A stretch of DNA of 64,000 nt from Ptiloglossa arizonensis (GCF_051014685.1 NC_135058.1:10666811-10730810); one strand, 5' to 3'; positions 24,180 to 37,105 are shown, numbered from the stretch's first letter. The notes: generated by a model not told the origin, from the letters alone. Numbers and translations are program-made.

Positions 24180-25700
24180 GGATAGCCGGGATCCTCTGAC
24201 GGATCACCGGAGTCGCTCGTCGAAGCTCTCGACTGGCTCGATTCCCCCTACCCGTCCTCTTCTTCTCCGGTGTTATTTCTTACCGATATACTTGCTTGAT
24301 TTCCTGGAGGACCCGTATAGACGAAATGGTCGCGAAATAGGGCTCGAACGGGACCGTTACGCATCATTCGCGAATCTAACGCGTTGAAATCTTACGTCGA
24401 CGAAGGGGATCGAGTTTTGTTGGTATCTCGCAAAGTCGTGTCGATGGGACTCGCTTCGCCGGTTCGAAAGTTACCAAGAAATATCGTTTAATCGTAGAAA
24501 AGGTACCACAGTTCGTATCGGTTAGTTTCGAACCTCGAAATAAATATTTGCAAACCGTTCTACCGACAGTTGGTTAGGTTAGGTGTGTTATCAACGTTAC
24601 CACGTAAAAGGTAACACTTCTAAAGATACCCTTAAAATTAAATTCTACTCGGAACCACTACCGTCACTGTTTCTCGAGGTACTCTAGGGAAGGTACGTCT
24701 AAGCTCGAGTCCAGTTGCAAGTACGGTCTTCGTTGACCCGAAGTGCGAACAGAGATCCAGAGCTACTCTTTCCTCGTTCCTTTCCTCTTGTTTGCTAAAT
24801 CTTACCTACTTCCCAGCACCGTAGTCTCCGATCCTCGTTTACCCACGATATTACCCACGTCGCAATGTCCCGATCGTTTCTCGAAGACCGAACTCGATCT
24901 CGCTCGAATTCAACCGACCTATCGAACCTACCTAAAGTCTCAATCCTGTCTTGTACCTAATTAACCCGTCCAACCTACTTTCACGTATCCGGAACTTGGG
25001 CACCGAGGGTCCCGCGGCTGGCGCTTGCTCGAATTCATCTGCATAGTCGTGCACCGAGCGACCAAACGCGACGACGACACGCTTCGAGATAAGTGGAGCG
25101 TTCTAAGGTTATTGCGCAATCGAGAGCCAACGCGCGAAGGATGCCGGGTGGTGTCCACCTATCCCCCTTTCTTGCCGTAATTGCAAATTTATCGAGGCGG
25201 CGGCGGTGATACACCGACGATCCAATTAAAAACGGCCCCGTGGCGAATCGGGCGCGAGACCAGGTAAAAATCGCGCGACCGGCAACGATAACGCGCCAGC
25301 CCGCAACCGACAAATCTTTGATTTAGGTTTAAGAGTTCATTGGGAGCGGCGACAGCGATGAACGTAATTCGAGCGCGACGATGGCGACGCACAAAGCCTC
25401 CACGCGTCACCGGTCGCTCGATTAAAAAAGATCATCCTGGATGGGCATAAATCAGCATTACATAAATTAACGGCACACTACTTTCTCTCTGCATAGCTGG
25501 CGACACCCACACGCTCCGCTGGCCGACGTAAACCGGCTCCGCCGACCACGTCCCGTCGATAGATTCGCAAAGTCATCGGTCCTCGCGCGTCAAACCTGCG
25601 CTACGCGAACTTTATGTTTCTGCGCGACGAGTAATCGCGCGTACGCGTACATTTCCCGCGATTCGGTACAATTCTCCTAACCGATCCACCCGGGTGTCGC
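24180..25700. other. No supported gene or element
   Basis: This is mixed sequence. TTAGG occurs twice in a row at about 24573, which is too little to call an interstitial telomeric repeat. I see nothing else of note. Confidence 0.45.
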
Positions 25701-25711
25701 AACAAGAAAAC

Positions 25712-26000
25712 AACTCGACGTGTTCATCGACCGTCTTAACGCGTTTTCACGGGACAACGGAAAGTGGTATCTTTATTCGAATGCGTGGAACATTAGGTGT
25801 AGATGCTCGATAGTTTTCGAGACACGAGTAATTCGAATCGATGTGCACCGATTTCGACTTGATTCACTCGAGTACCACGAGTCGACAAAGGACTCGACGT
25901 GTCCTTTGTTTCTAACGCGCTTTTACGGGACGATAGAACGTGGTATCTTTATTCGAACGCGTAGAACATTAGACGCAGATACTCGATAATTTTAGAAATA
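25712..26000. repeat. 176-bp tandem duplication, two copies
   Basis: TAACGCGTTTTCACGGGACA at 25737 matches TAACGCGCTTTTACGGGACG at 25913. Both are followed by GTGGTATCTTTATTCGAA and then ACATTAG and CTCGATA. An ACTCGACGTGT anchor precedes each copy. Confidence 0.85.
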
Positions 26001-26913
26001 GATAAGATCGAAATCTGATACGCGTTTATTGACTTACTGTAATTTATTACTCTCTGTTGATCGTTTGTATCTTTACGATTAACGAGTGTCCGCGCTTCGT
26101 GTTTACCACGTTGCAACGTGGACTCGTCTTCTATCATCCTGCAAGAGCACGATAAAATCCAAGGGGCACAGGTTGGATACTTCCCTTGCGAGTTGATCTT
26201 TACGGTGCTCTCGTAGCACAGGAAAAGGTTAAACGTTACGATCCAACCGGATAGAAATTTAGTCCATCGTCGAGTCGATACGGGTCGAAGCCTGAATCAA
26301 CATTATACGAATCTATCGCTCGATATAATTCTAGGATCACGTTTGCGGATAATTTAAGAGCGCGAACTGTGTATTAGGGATTAAAGGTATACCGTGTTGT
26401 AATACGATAGCAATTTTTTCGCACGAGGTACAGGTTATTTTATCGAGCGATAAAGTCACCCGAGTGAGTACCTCTCTAATTATTATGTATAATGTATTTT
26501 ATTACGATTGCGTAGGCCGGGACAACCTACACATCACGCGCCGATTGATGAGGATGGAGTGTAATATAGTACGACGTTGGAGTACTTGGTTAAAACGCTT
26601 ATACCGCACAATGTGTGTCTTGTGCTGTCACGTTTTTCCGGGATTCCATTGCACAATGAAACAAAGCGTCGAGCTTTCGGTCGCGAATGAAAATTTACGT
26701 CTTCTAATAACGCACCAGTTCCCCCGTGCGTTCGCACCGTCTACGCGAACAAATTTGCAGAATATTCTAATAACGATTACGGACCATCGATCATCCGAGA
26801 TCCGAGCAACGGTTTCGAAATACGTCCGCCATTGTTATTTTTCCGTTATTTCACGCACCATGGTAGTTCGTATTACTCGTTGTTTCAAAACTGGTCGGGT
26901 ACAGCCGACAGTC

Positions 26914-26931
26914 AACTGCCGCGAGGCAGTT
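26914..26931. other. Short perfect hairpin with GCGA loop
   Basis: AACTGCC and GGCAGTT form a 7-bp stem around a GCGA tetraloop, which has the GNRA form. It could be chance. Confidence 0.4.
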
Positions 26932-26944
26932 ACATCGTAAACGT

Positions 26945-27100
26945 TTAATTATCTAAACAGAATCTCGTGTGCTGCTGCATATTCAACAAACATATTGTAT
27001 AACGGAAGTATCGTTTAGACACCGAAATAGCACAGGCTCTGTTAACTCTCTAAACAGAAATTCTTATTCTACTGCTTCGATAAACACACTTTGCGAGCAA
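26945..27100. repeat. Diverged 97-bp duplication
   Basis: CTAAACAGAA at 26953 and 27050 is followed in both copies by TCT-TGCT-like and ATAAACA-like blocks. Similarity is modest and only two copies are seen. Confidence 0.4.
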
Positions 27101-28735
27101 AATCACGAAAAACGAAAAATCGAATTGAATATTCTTCAGAAATGCAAACAGACAATATCTATGCTCTGGTAAAAAAATTCTGTATCGAAATGCACGTTGC
27201 ATTCCGTGCTCCTGCGTTCAAATAACATAATTCGTTTTCCACGCGTTTCTCTAACTAGAAATCGGACCGAACTTCGCGGATTACCTATTCTTTTCAATCG
27301 TGATAAAAATTTTTCAATCGTGCAAATGTACAGCATAATGTGCACTTTATTAACGCAAGAACCAAATTATCGCAGAGGGAGTGTCGTAATAAATATCGAA
27401 ACGATACAACCGGTCCCGATCGCTCCAAATCTTGCTTCTCGCGGCCCGAAAGCAACCGAGAACAATAAAAATAAAGTTCGAACGCGCGTTAGTTCCCTCG
27501 GAGCATTCCTCGCGACAATTCGTCGCGAGATATAATTGCATTACGGTGCAACGCCACGGGACGATTTATCGGGACCGTTTCGTTACGGAGGACCTGTGCT
27601 CGAGCAACTCTCGGATCGTTCAATTAAACGATCGTCGGGGGTCCCCCTGACTGAAACTTGGATCGTTTCTCAATTACGCTCGCGCCTTAATCCGAAAGCG
27701 GCGCGATAAATTCGTAAACTCCGGGCCCCCGTTCCAGCTGTTTTCTTGGCCCGTTTCTGGACCGAACTTTCGGCGCGTGTTCCTCGAGATCTGTCGCGAG
27801 TTAGGTACTCGATGGCCTCGAAGGATTCACAGCCCTCGGCCTTGCAAACGGGAGATTTTCAACATCTGCGAGGATAGTTTGTATCCCGGACCGTTTTCAG
27901 ACTTGGACGATTCTTTCGTAAGTAATAATTCTTTATATGTTTGTGTGTATCGTGGAAGATGACGAAAGGGGTTAGTCGATCGAGAAAAACTAGAAAATTT
28001 TAAGAACGAAGGATAGTGTATTCTCAGATACTGATAATTTTTTTGTAAGCAACAACTCTCTCCTTTACGATTTCAATATCGTTATTTTTTGACCGTACGC
28101 ACTTAACAGAGTTTTTTCAAATGTTTAATATCGTTTAAAAATTGTTCATCCTATACTTTCACACATTTTGTCTTGCACACATTAAGTCTTCGAATTTTTC
28201 TTTCTCTTCGAACCTAAGATCGTGTACCAAATGTATTCCAGGAAGAACGAAAAAAAATTCCCACTCAAAATGTCCAATCGTATCGTTCCGGATGTTAATC
28301 TCTCTTAAATTGTGCACAAGTTACTCGACACATTTTACAACCACTTTATTCGCCATATCGCGATATTTTTAACACAGAATTGTTCTCTTTTCTCCCAACG
28401 ATACATCATCGACTTATCCACAAAACTTCGAATTGATTCGAGACTAGTGTTTCTTTCGTTTCACCCGCAAGCAACGTTTCTACACTTCCCATCGAACTAC
28501 TTCGAATGAATACAGTTCGATCCGCGCGTGCGCGTAAAAATCGCCGAAAGTGAATTTCACTGGTCGAAAATTCCGCGCGAGCGACGAAATCCATTCGCGA
28601 GCCACGGCGTGGAAAGTGGATCGCGCGGTCGTGATTCCTGGAAACCGTGGAAAACGCGGCGAACCGTTCGCGGTAACGTGTTATTAACGATTAATTAATA
28701 TCGTTGGTTATCGCGCGATATCGGCACAACGGTCG
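27101..28735. other. No supported gene or element
   Basis: An AT-rich part (28000-28500) follows a CpG-rich part (27400-27960). Short frames show no domain or convincing splice sites. Confidence 0.45.
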
Positions 28736-28736
28736 C

Positions 28737-28765
28737 GCGAGCGAGCGAGCGAGCGAGCGATCGAG
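28737..28765. repeat. GAGC tetranucleotide microsatellite
   Basis: Six to seven GAGC units run in a row within CpG-rich sequence. Confidence 0.85.
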
Positions 28766-29855
28766 CCGACAACTCGACGTTGGTTGCGCAACCCGCGGCA
28801 TTCCTACGGTGCGCCGAGCGCAATTATGATTAATTTTATCGGTCGATCGATTGGATCGCGGACGGTAAATCAACAAGAACGGTGGCCAGCCGAGCGTACC
28901 GACGAGGAATCGATCGCGACGCGTTTCCGCCGATGCGACGACTCTTTTATCGCGGTTGTCGGACGAATACGTTTCACCTGGTCGTTATCGCGTCGACAAA
29001 TGTCTACGTTAAGACGCAACCGCCACGGACCCGGGCTTTATCTCTAATTCGAGAAGATAAACATTCGAGTGCAAGCTCACGACCTAATCCGAGGGTTCTC
29101 AAACATTTTCCGTTCCCGAGGGGTGTACCTTTGTCGTCCCAGAGAGAACTCGCGACGAGGATTTATCCAGCAGGAACTACCCGATGGATTGATTCAATTT
29201 TTTTTTTTAATCAGAAAAGGAAATATTGTGGAGTATTGTGGAAGTTGTACACGAGCAAATACGGTAAAAATAAAATTTAGGATTTTATTAATTTTCTTTT
29301 TACTAGGATCTGTCGAGGGTAATTTTTAAATTTCAAGGATTTGACGATATTACGACATTCTACACGAGATGATACTTTACGCGACAATTCGCTCGGCTTC
29401 GGTATTAACGAAGCTTCGTGAGTAGACTGAGAAGCGAAAAATGTTTGACCCCTATTCGACCGTTTCCTTCGACACTCAATAATTTACGAGATACTCTGGA
29501 ATAAAGATCGTAATTCGCCCGTTGGTTCCACAAGTACTCGAGACATCATTATTTTTTTCAAACGACACGATGGCGCAGAGACTACCACGGTCGGAGCTGT
29601 CCAACCGCGAGGTCTCGCCTCGAGTTCCGCAAGAGATTCTTTTTTTCTTGACATTTTGTTCGATTTCATACGGAGAGTAATATCGAGCAATCGTTTCTGT
29701 GATATCAATCTGTCTTTTTCAAATACTCGATCGCTTGAAAGCAAAGCGAGAAAGTATTCGTACATTGTTCCCTGTGTAGGCAGGGAATTATTTTTCTTTC
29801 GACGAAATTATACAACGTTTAACAAATATTATACCATTCTTCAAAATTAAATTTC

Positions 29856-30062
29856 GATACATTCATCGAATCGGTGAGCTTCTCCCGATTAAAACGAGTC
29901 CAAACACCGCCACAATCGGAGTACTTTTAATTAAATTTTTCTCGCGTCATTCGTCGCAATTTTGAAAAATGTCCAATCGCGTATAATTAAAAGTAGTCCG
30001 AAATATATCGTGTTTGGACTCATTTTCATCGGGAAAGCTTCGCCAATTCATTGACGATACAC
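29856..30062. mobile_element. Palindromic MITE, copy 1
   Basis: The two halves are inverted copies of each other. Both read GAGTCCAAACAC after CCCGAT(T/G)AAAA, and both read ACTTTTAATTA further in. Outer arms match through GATACATTCA against GTATCGTCAA. The arms span about 75 bp each around a short diverged centre. There is no coding capacity. The same arms recur at 50946-51147 and, as one half, at 43924-44010. The superfamily is unknown because no clean target duplication is visible. Confidence 0.7.
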
Positions 30063-30459
30063 TCGTTAAGATACAACTCTATATTAAAATATAGCTCGAG
30101 CGTAAATAATTCCATTTAACCACCAAAGACAATCGTACCTAAGTTTTACTTATTAAACACTCAAGTCCCATCGAGATAATACTCAATACTTATCATTGAA
30201 CAGACAAAAGTTCACAAATTTTCAAATTTTAATATTTCTCCAAAAATCGTTCGAACATACCCACAGCGCACAGTGCGCGTATCACTGACTTAACAGCGAA
30301 AAAGAAAGGCGAAAGACACGAGGCAAGGTGTGAATCACGCTCGCGCGAGAAAATTGCACGAGCTGCGCAATATCGTTACACCTGCAGCTTTTAGCCAATC
30401 CCCTCCTGTCCTCTGGCGCGAATTCTTCGTGTCCAATTCGCGTTCCGTTATTCGCAAAG

Positions 30460-30930
30460 GGATTTCGAGGCGTTTTCGAAGATTTCCGCGGGCCCGGCAA
30501 CGCGAAATGAAATCTGCACGACGCCGCTCGCTCGAGAACGAACGAAAGAAATCGCGTCGAGCGAAACGACGGGGCGGGGGAGGGGCGCCGTGTCGTCAAA
30601 GGGAGACACGCGCCGGATGCGACGCGTCCCGCCGGCGGAGTATAAAAATGAATTTCCGGAGTACGGGAGCACTTTGCGAGACGGCGCTCCAGCGTCGTCG
30701 CGGAACCGGGGAGTCCCCTCGCGGTGCGGAAACATGACAAACGACGCGAGCTGCTACCGCGCGGTGGAATCGCGTCTCGCGGATGACGCTTTAACGAGTG
30801 GGCCGCGCGCGCTCTAACCGAGGGACTCGACGCCGACGCGGCGGATTGGAATCGTCGTCGCTGATAAAAATAACGCGCGACGAGAGAAATAAGCGCCGAT
30901 CGTCGCGCGACGTAGACGCGCACTTGTCGA
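30460..30930. promoter_or_regulatory. GC-rich segment with a TATA-like box
   Basis: This CpG-dense stretch contains TATAAAAATG at 30641 on the plus strand, about 10 bases after a CCGGCGG block. That is consistent with a core promoter, but no downstream coding exon is recognised, and frames are open on both strands because of composition. Confidence 0.25.
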
Positions 30931-30999
30931 GGGTGTGTACGAGGAAATGTTTGAACGTTCTTTATAAATGTACCTTTTTTATATTTTTTTGTCTTTTAG

Positions 31000-32250
31000 T
31001 TTACAAGTCTCCGGAAGAAAGACAGAAGAAGATGGTGAAATTTTTGTTGCGGTATCGAAACGAGTTTTTTTTCCAATTTACAGATCCCCAGAAGTAAAAG
31101 GAGGGTGGAAGAAGATGGTAAAATTTCGGTTTTAGCACCCAAACTATGGGTAAGGTGTAATTTTACAGGTACTTAAGGTTACTCACTTGTCCATTTTCTA
31201 CTATTCTTTACTATGCCGAATAGTGAGCGATACGTCTGGGCTTGACTCGAACTCCTTCCGGTACGTTCGTCGCCACAGGTTAATTTACCGTAGTCCCCGA
31301 GGTGGACGATTTGTTCGATAACACCTTATCTCGGGAAATATATTTTTCCCCGGTGCGTATCTAAGAATAAACAACGATAATTTTTACAGCTGCTCCCGCT
31401 AGCATTGTGGATAGATTCCGTGTTTCGAGGAACAATGTGTAATATTTTATTTCTTTACGTGTGTTCCCTTTCTTAAACCGTCGGTCGTTGATCTTGGAAG
31501 AGATTCGAGAATCGCAATATTTCTTCTGTCGTTATTACATATTGTTTTTACGACAACGATAGCGATTAGCGCTGATAAATATTTAAAGTTCTACGTAACA
31601 TTCACAAGAACGTTTGTCAACTGTTCTGTATTCGTTATTAGACACGAATTTAGAGGCACTGAACAAAATTTCCGAATTACTATGACCAAGCACCTAATGT
31701 CTATTGTAATACAAAATGTTCCACCTAATATTTTATATTCCTAACATTTTATATTTTGTACGCAGCGAATTGTTTCGAATCGTTCCGAAACTGGTACAGG
31801 TGCGGGCCAAATAAATTGGCCGCTCGAGAACGCTGAGAAAAATCACCATCGCGCGTCGACGAATGTTCTCAAAATCGTTTGTTCTTAAGCCGCGTTGTTG
31901 ATCGATTCCAATTATCGAGCTTGTTAACGAAAACGTTTCTCCGGACGTACATCGAACCGATACGAAGACGCCTGTAAATTCGCGCGGAGGATCCGACAAC
32001 CGTTCGAATGGAAGTTGCTTACGGAGTGGGGGAGACTCCGACGAGCTCCACGGCGTCGAATTAAAGCGTTTTCCCCGACGCGGGGCGCCAAGGCCAAGGA
32101 AAAACGAGAAGGAAAAATAACGAAGGCACAAGCGGAATCCGAAACGAGAGGAGCTTTAGAGGCGGTCGGTCGGTCGGTCCTCCGCCGCGGAAAGCGAAGC
32201 CAAAGACGTCCCCGAGAGAGAAGAACGACCCACAAACCCAGTTCCCGTGC
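31000..32250. other. No supported gene or element
   Basis: The sequence is AT-rich to about 31770 and then CpG-rich. Direct copies of CCAGAAG/CCGGAAG and AAGATGG at about 31010-31120 hint at an 85-bp duplication (GAAGATGGTGAAATTTTTGT against GAAGATGGTAAAATTTCGGT). Nothing else is supported. Confidence 0.4.
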
Positions 32251-32258
32251 TGAAATAG

Positions 32259-32277
32259 CCCCTACCCTCCCCTACCC
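32259..32277 (-). other. G-quadruplex motif, minus strand
   Basis: Four C runs on the plus strand (4, 3, 4 and 3) are separated by loops of 2, 1 and 2 bases. This gives a compact canonical quadruplex motif on the minus strand. Confidence 0.75.
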
Positions 32278-32425
32278 TCTTTCTTCGTCGCGGAAAACGC
32301 GCGCCGGGCACGGTCGAGGAACGTCGAAAGGAGGAACTGGAGCGTCTCTAGTGACAGTAATTTGAAGCGACAGGGTTCCAATTAAAGCTCTTTAGGGGGT
32401 AGGTCGGAGGCAACGGGAAGCCAAG

Positions 32426-32456
32426 TCGCTCGCTCGCCCGCTCGCCCGCTCGCCGC
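32426..32456. repeat. CGCT/CGCC microsatellite
   Basis: A run of GCTC and GCCC tetranucleotides is followed by GCGAGCGA, the reverse complement of the same unit. Confidence 0.8.
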
Positions 32457-32860
32457 GAGCGAACAATGTCAAATTCAACGTTCCGCGACTACGCGAGTAC
32501 GCGAGTACGCGACTCCCCCGCTGGCTGGATTTACATATCGCTTTATTGCGGGCGCGGCACGATTGAATTTCGCCTGTACGACGATGCCCCGGCACTGTCA
32601 ACACGCCGCCATGAATGTTATTACGCCCACCCACGAGTGTTTGCACGGAACCTAACCGAGTTCGAGAGCGTTCGGCCTCGCCTACGCGCCTTGTGCCGCG
32701 GTCTCTTGAATATACGACGATGCTACGGACGATACTGCGTGTTTTGGTTTTAGTTTTTCTTTTTTTTCTATACCCAAAACCGAAAATCACTGTACCGTGG
32801 ACGAGAATTCAACGTCGCGACGAGACGAGCGCGCCGATTCCACGGGAGAGTGGAGCGCGC

Positions 32861-33790
32861 GACGAATGTTTCGACCGTTCAAGGTCACCCCCCACCCGCG
32901 AGCCAGGTTACGGTAGTCGCGCAAGAACGGAGCTGAAAATCACCGAACCGATCCTACGAGTAGGTGTCAAAGCCGTTTACACGGTATGTTTCCACCACGG
33001 CAGTGACTATATTTCACTTCAATGTACAACTTCGTTCTGCGTCGAGTAACTATCCCTTTCAGCTGTCAACAAACCGCAACGAACGAGCTTCTACCGTACC
33101 TACTCTTTTACGGTACATCTACCGACCTCGACTTCCTTGGAACACTCGGGTGCTTGAATTTATAGGAGAGCGTTACCATTGTGCAACCTTCGCCCGTTTT
33201 CGTGCTACCAATGAAACCCACTCGCCTTTCTCTTGCATTTTTCTACTTACCTCGCTCTTCCAACGGAATCTGAAGTAGGCGTCGAATGTTTTGGTCGCTC
33301 AAGGTCACGTTTCGAGAGAGAGAAAGAGAGAGAGAAACTTTGAAAATTAACGGTACGCGAGAATTGCGAGACAACGGGCTTGGAAATCAACGAAGCGACC
33401 GAGGAGTTACAGAAGGAGTCACCAGTCGTTTACGTAGCCATTTCCACTGCGATTGGCCGTGACTACGTATTGCTTCAATGTCCAACATCACTCCGCGTTG
33501 AGTAACTATCCTTTCAGCTGTCAACGGATCGCGGCTAACGAGCCCCTCGAACAAATCATCGAGGTTCTACCGTACTTGCTTTATTAACGTGTAGCTACGA
33601 ATCGCGACTTTCATAGAGCGTATGAAATTATGGGAGAATGTCATCGTACTGCAGTTTACGTTTGCTTTCGAACCGTCAATGAAATCGATTCGTCTTCCTC
33701 TTTCGGTTTTTGTACTTCGCTCGCCCCTTGCGTCGGAATTTGAAGTAGACGCCAAATGTTTTGGCCGCTTGAGATCACATTCTCGACCGC
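32861..33790. repeat. Large tandem duplication, units of about 420-470 bp
   Basis: The anchor CGAATGTTT-GACCG/GTCGCTCAAGGTCAC occurs at 32861 and 33281, and as CCAAATGTTTTGGCCGCTTG at 33752. Between anchors the copies share ACTTCAATGT, GAGTAACTATCC, TTTCAGCTGTCAAC, TTCTACCGTAC and GAAT-TGAAGTAG in the same order. The copies are clearly diverged. A GA-rich microsatellite (33312-33337) lies at the start of the second unit. Confidence 0.75.
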
Positions 33791-33864
33791 GAGTGACTTA
33801 TCCTGCGTTATCTCCATGGATCTCGATTCGTTCAGGATTCTTGGAATACCAGGATGTTTGGACT

Positions 33865-33921
33865 TGTAGAATAGTAAATTATTTTTCGACAATCTGTAGA
33901 ATAGTAATTATTTTTCGACGA
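33865..33921. repeat. 30-bp direct repeat, two copies
   Basis: TGTAGAATAGTAA-TTATTTTTCGAC occurs at 33865 and 33895, differing by one A. Confidence 0.85.
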
Positions 33922-33929
33922 TGAAATCT

Positions 33930-35945
33930 GTTCTTTGCTTTCTGAATCGACGCGAGATTCGTTTCTCTCTTAGCGAGCTCGAAACAATGCAACAAAGAGC
34001 AGCAGGTGCAGTGAAATTTGCATCTCGGTGACCTTGAACGGCCAAAATATTTGTCGCGACTCCGAAGACGTAAACGCGTAATTCTGTCTACAACTCCGAA
34101 GACACTTTATCGACCGGGTCGTAAACGCAGAGTTGGCAATGTGCTTCGAGCAGATAAAACAAAAAGGATCAATAACGAATATTCTAACGTTACTCGTTGC
34201 ACCGAACGTGTCCCACGCTCGTTTTTCGAACGTCTCTTCACTCGTTGCGTTCGTTCTACATCTACACAAGCTCTCGTCGCACTTTAGAAAGGGCCAGATG
34301 CACTCCTTGAAAATAAACACGCGCTCCGTCTCTTCTGCACGATTCCAAACATTTCGCCCCCCGATTCCCTATCGTTTCGAATACTTTAAACAGGCACGCA
34401 TAGTTTGTTAATCTTTCCACACGATGATTCGAAAAATCGGTGACAGTCGATACGAAAGGTACTCTCGGTCCCCTACGTTCCGTTAAAGTGCTCGTGGCAA
34501 TGCGACGATACTCGAGACACTTACTTCGCAACATTGTCAATTTGAATCGAGAAAAAAAGCAACGTTCGATTGGAACACGCGTACTCAATTCTACGTTCGT
34601 TTCCTCGTTCCGTACTCTATTATTATTTTTCCCCTTTTCAACGTATAGAATCTCGGTCCGGTAAAAGACGTATTACTCTTATCCTTATTAATGGTGTTTC
34701 CATTCACGAGTGCAGAGCAGATTGAAAGATTCAAACGCACGCGCACACGGTTTGTTAATCTTCCGGTACACGCAAACGGTGTTCCTCTACGCCCAATAAA
34801 ATATTCTCTCTCCCGTAGAATTAATATTTCGGTTCCTTTTTTATTTTCCAGTGCGAGCAGGTGCGCTGGGAACCGCGGAAGACAAACGGAACCGTTCGAG
34901 GCACTTTGTCGGATTAACGGAGCCAACGTTCAGTGTCGGCTATTCCCCGTAACGAAGTTACACGACCTGGAAGAGTACGAGGCGCCTGTAGATAATGAAC
35001 TAACCAAATATTGAACGTTGCGTAAACGTGCACGCGGAACTAACTCCGTGCAGAAAAATTCTCGAGCACACGCGAAAGATTGCGCAAAGGACGCCGAACC
35101 CCTCGCGTCCCGTTTAACGAGACGTGTCGAAAGATTTTCGAAAACACGCGAAACCGACTGACCGAAACCAGCGCGTGATCGTTGCAATTTTCCACGTCGG
35201 TTTTCACCGGGCTTTAAACGAATAAACGAGCCGATTCGTCGAGGCGCGAGCACGCGAAATACCGATGGAGTAATGGTCGTACCGCGGGAAGCAGACGCCT
35301 CGTTGGCGGGGTCTGCGCTACGAAACGTCTGGAGACGGTATGAAAGGCTCGTTAAGTTAAATTAGCGGTGGAACGAGCGACTCTTAAACTAATAAGCGAC
35401 GACTGACAGTGTCGAAGTGTCGAGCGTGGAATTCATCGGATTGCGGATGATTTATCATCCGGGGGACGCGATACGCGGTGGATGGGGAGGTTGCTCGAGA
35501 CTTCCACCCACCAACCCCCCTGCCGACTCTCACCGTACGTCTTTCTTTCTCCCTCTATTTTTGCCGTGACCGGTTTACATTTGTAAACTTCGCGAGGCCC
35601 GTCACCCGGTAACGAGAACCACCGTCGTAATTCTCGCATCGTTCCAGCAAATTAGGAAAGTCCGATCGAGCAAGTTTCTCGAGACCGGTTCGAGCACGGG
35701 GAACTACTTACGTTGCTGCACGAGGTTCACTTGGAATTGGACTATCGCGCGGGGATGGGACAAATTGGCGGGGAAAAATTCGTTGCGTGCTTTCGGGCAA
35801 TTTAACCCCGCTTTCGAGGATGTTTTGCACGTCGCGGTTACGACCTCGAGTCGAACCGTCGCTTTTTACGGAAATCGGTTATTCTTGTTTGTCCGTGTAC
35901 CGGGGGTATCGATAGAGAAGGCTGGAACTTTTATCGAGGTTGCGA
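33930..35945. other. No supported gene or element
   Basis: Frames of 60-116 codons on both strands are rich in Arg, Ser and Thr and lack domains. A frame at plus 35765-36001 has a more protein-like composition, but it starts only at TTG and runs into the MITE at 35950, so I do not call it. Confidence 0.45.
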
Positions 35946-35949
35946 ATTA

Positions 35950-36082
35950 TATCGGGTTGTTTCGGAAAGTCATTTCGTTTTCCAAAATGGAGAATATATA
36001 ATTTAATAAAATGTTTGTACACTCTTAAAAACATCGTTTCATTTTTACCAAAAAAAACGAAACGACTCCGAACAACCTAATA
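35950..36082. mobile_element. Mariner-type MITE with TA target duplication
   Basis: The left end is TCGGGTTGTTTCGGAAAGTC and the right end, on the opposite strand, is TTAGGTTGTTCGGAGTCGTT. Both continue to TTTCGTTTT, giving inverted ends of about 30 bp. TA flanks both sides (35950-35951 and 36081-36082). The body is 129 bp, AT-rich and has no coding capacity. The GGTTGTTCGGAAAGT form of the end is common in insect mariner families. Confidence 0.7.
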
Positions 36083-37105
36083 GTTACGAAAGTGAACTCG
36101 AAGGATTATTATTGTAATTCTACTTGGAAGGATACGCAAGGCTGGACGAGGATCACCGTCTAGATCGTTGTAAGGATTCTGGAACCAGTTTCCGAACAAA
36201 AGTTGCACGATTCGAAGCCTACCGAGCTCTGGTAATAATCTTAGGAATATTTACCGTACGATTAAAAATATATATAGACCAGTTCGTTTCAAAATTCATC
36301 ACACTTTCGTTTCTAAGGTACCACGTACGCTACATTCGCAATATACGTTACGACGTTAGTTCCTTAAATTTGCCCCTCGGGATCCCTGATAACAAAAGCA
36401 AAAAAGGAATCCTAACTAAATTGCCCGTCTTCCCGTAAAAAAAGGTCCTTCGAAATTTCCAACGCGTTCCGAAAGATTCAATCGTCGTTGGACTATCCCG
36501 TGCAATATCCACCTCGGTAACCCCGAACCACCGAAATACCCCGCTACAAAGAAAAACAGATTAATTAAAATCGTTTACGATCGACGTTGTACCCGAGCCA
36601 CGGCCGACGAAAAATACCCCGGAAAAAAGAAAAAAAAAAAGAACGGAGCAACGTTGGAATCAAAGCGGGGTTCCAGATTCGCGCGAGACACGAGCCGCGT
36701 AATTAAAATCGCGGCTCGCGTCTCGTTGACGTCTCTTTGACGTCGATATCCCCGGAGAAACTGGTACTTTATTTCGTGTGGGAAAATCGCCGATATAATA
36801 CGGATCGCGCGATACCAGTCGGCGATAAAAGAAGTTATTATACTCGGAGTGGTTACGGAACGGGGCTGGAAAGGCAAGGGAGGGCGTCGAGCACGAGCAA
36901 TTCGCGTAGATTAATCGCCGGACAGATAGAAACGCGCGATTGGGTATAACGGGCCAGAGTTTTCCTTTGATAAGAGCCGTTTGGCCGCGATCGCAGATTA
37001 ACGGCTGACAGAGTTTCACCGGCGGATAGTTTTAAAAGAAAGCCACGGAACGAGCGGGAACGGAAACACCGAGGCGTCCGGTTCGCGAGCAGAAATCCAC
37101 GGGGC

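Noticed and set aside
24573..24583. TTAGG telomere-type repeat
   Set aside because: Only two units in a row, which is expected by chance.
26464..26940. 158-codon plus-strand frame
   Set aside because: No recognised domain. It starts at GTG in AT-rich sequence without a clear acceptor or donor.
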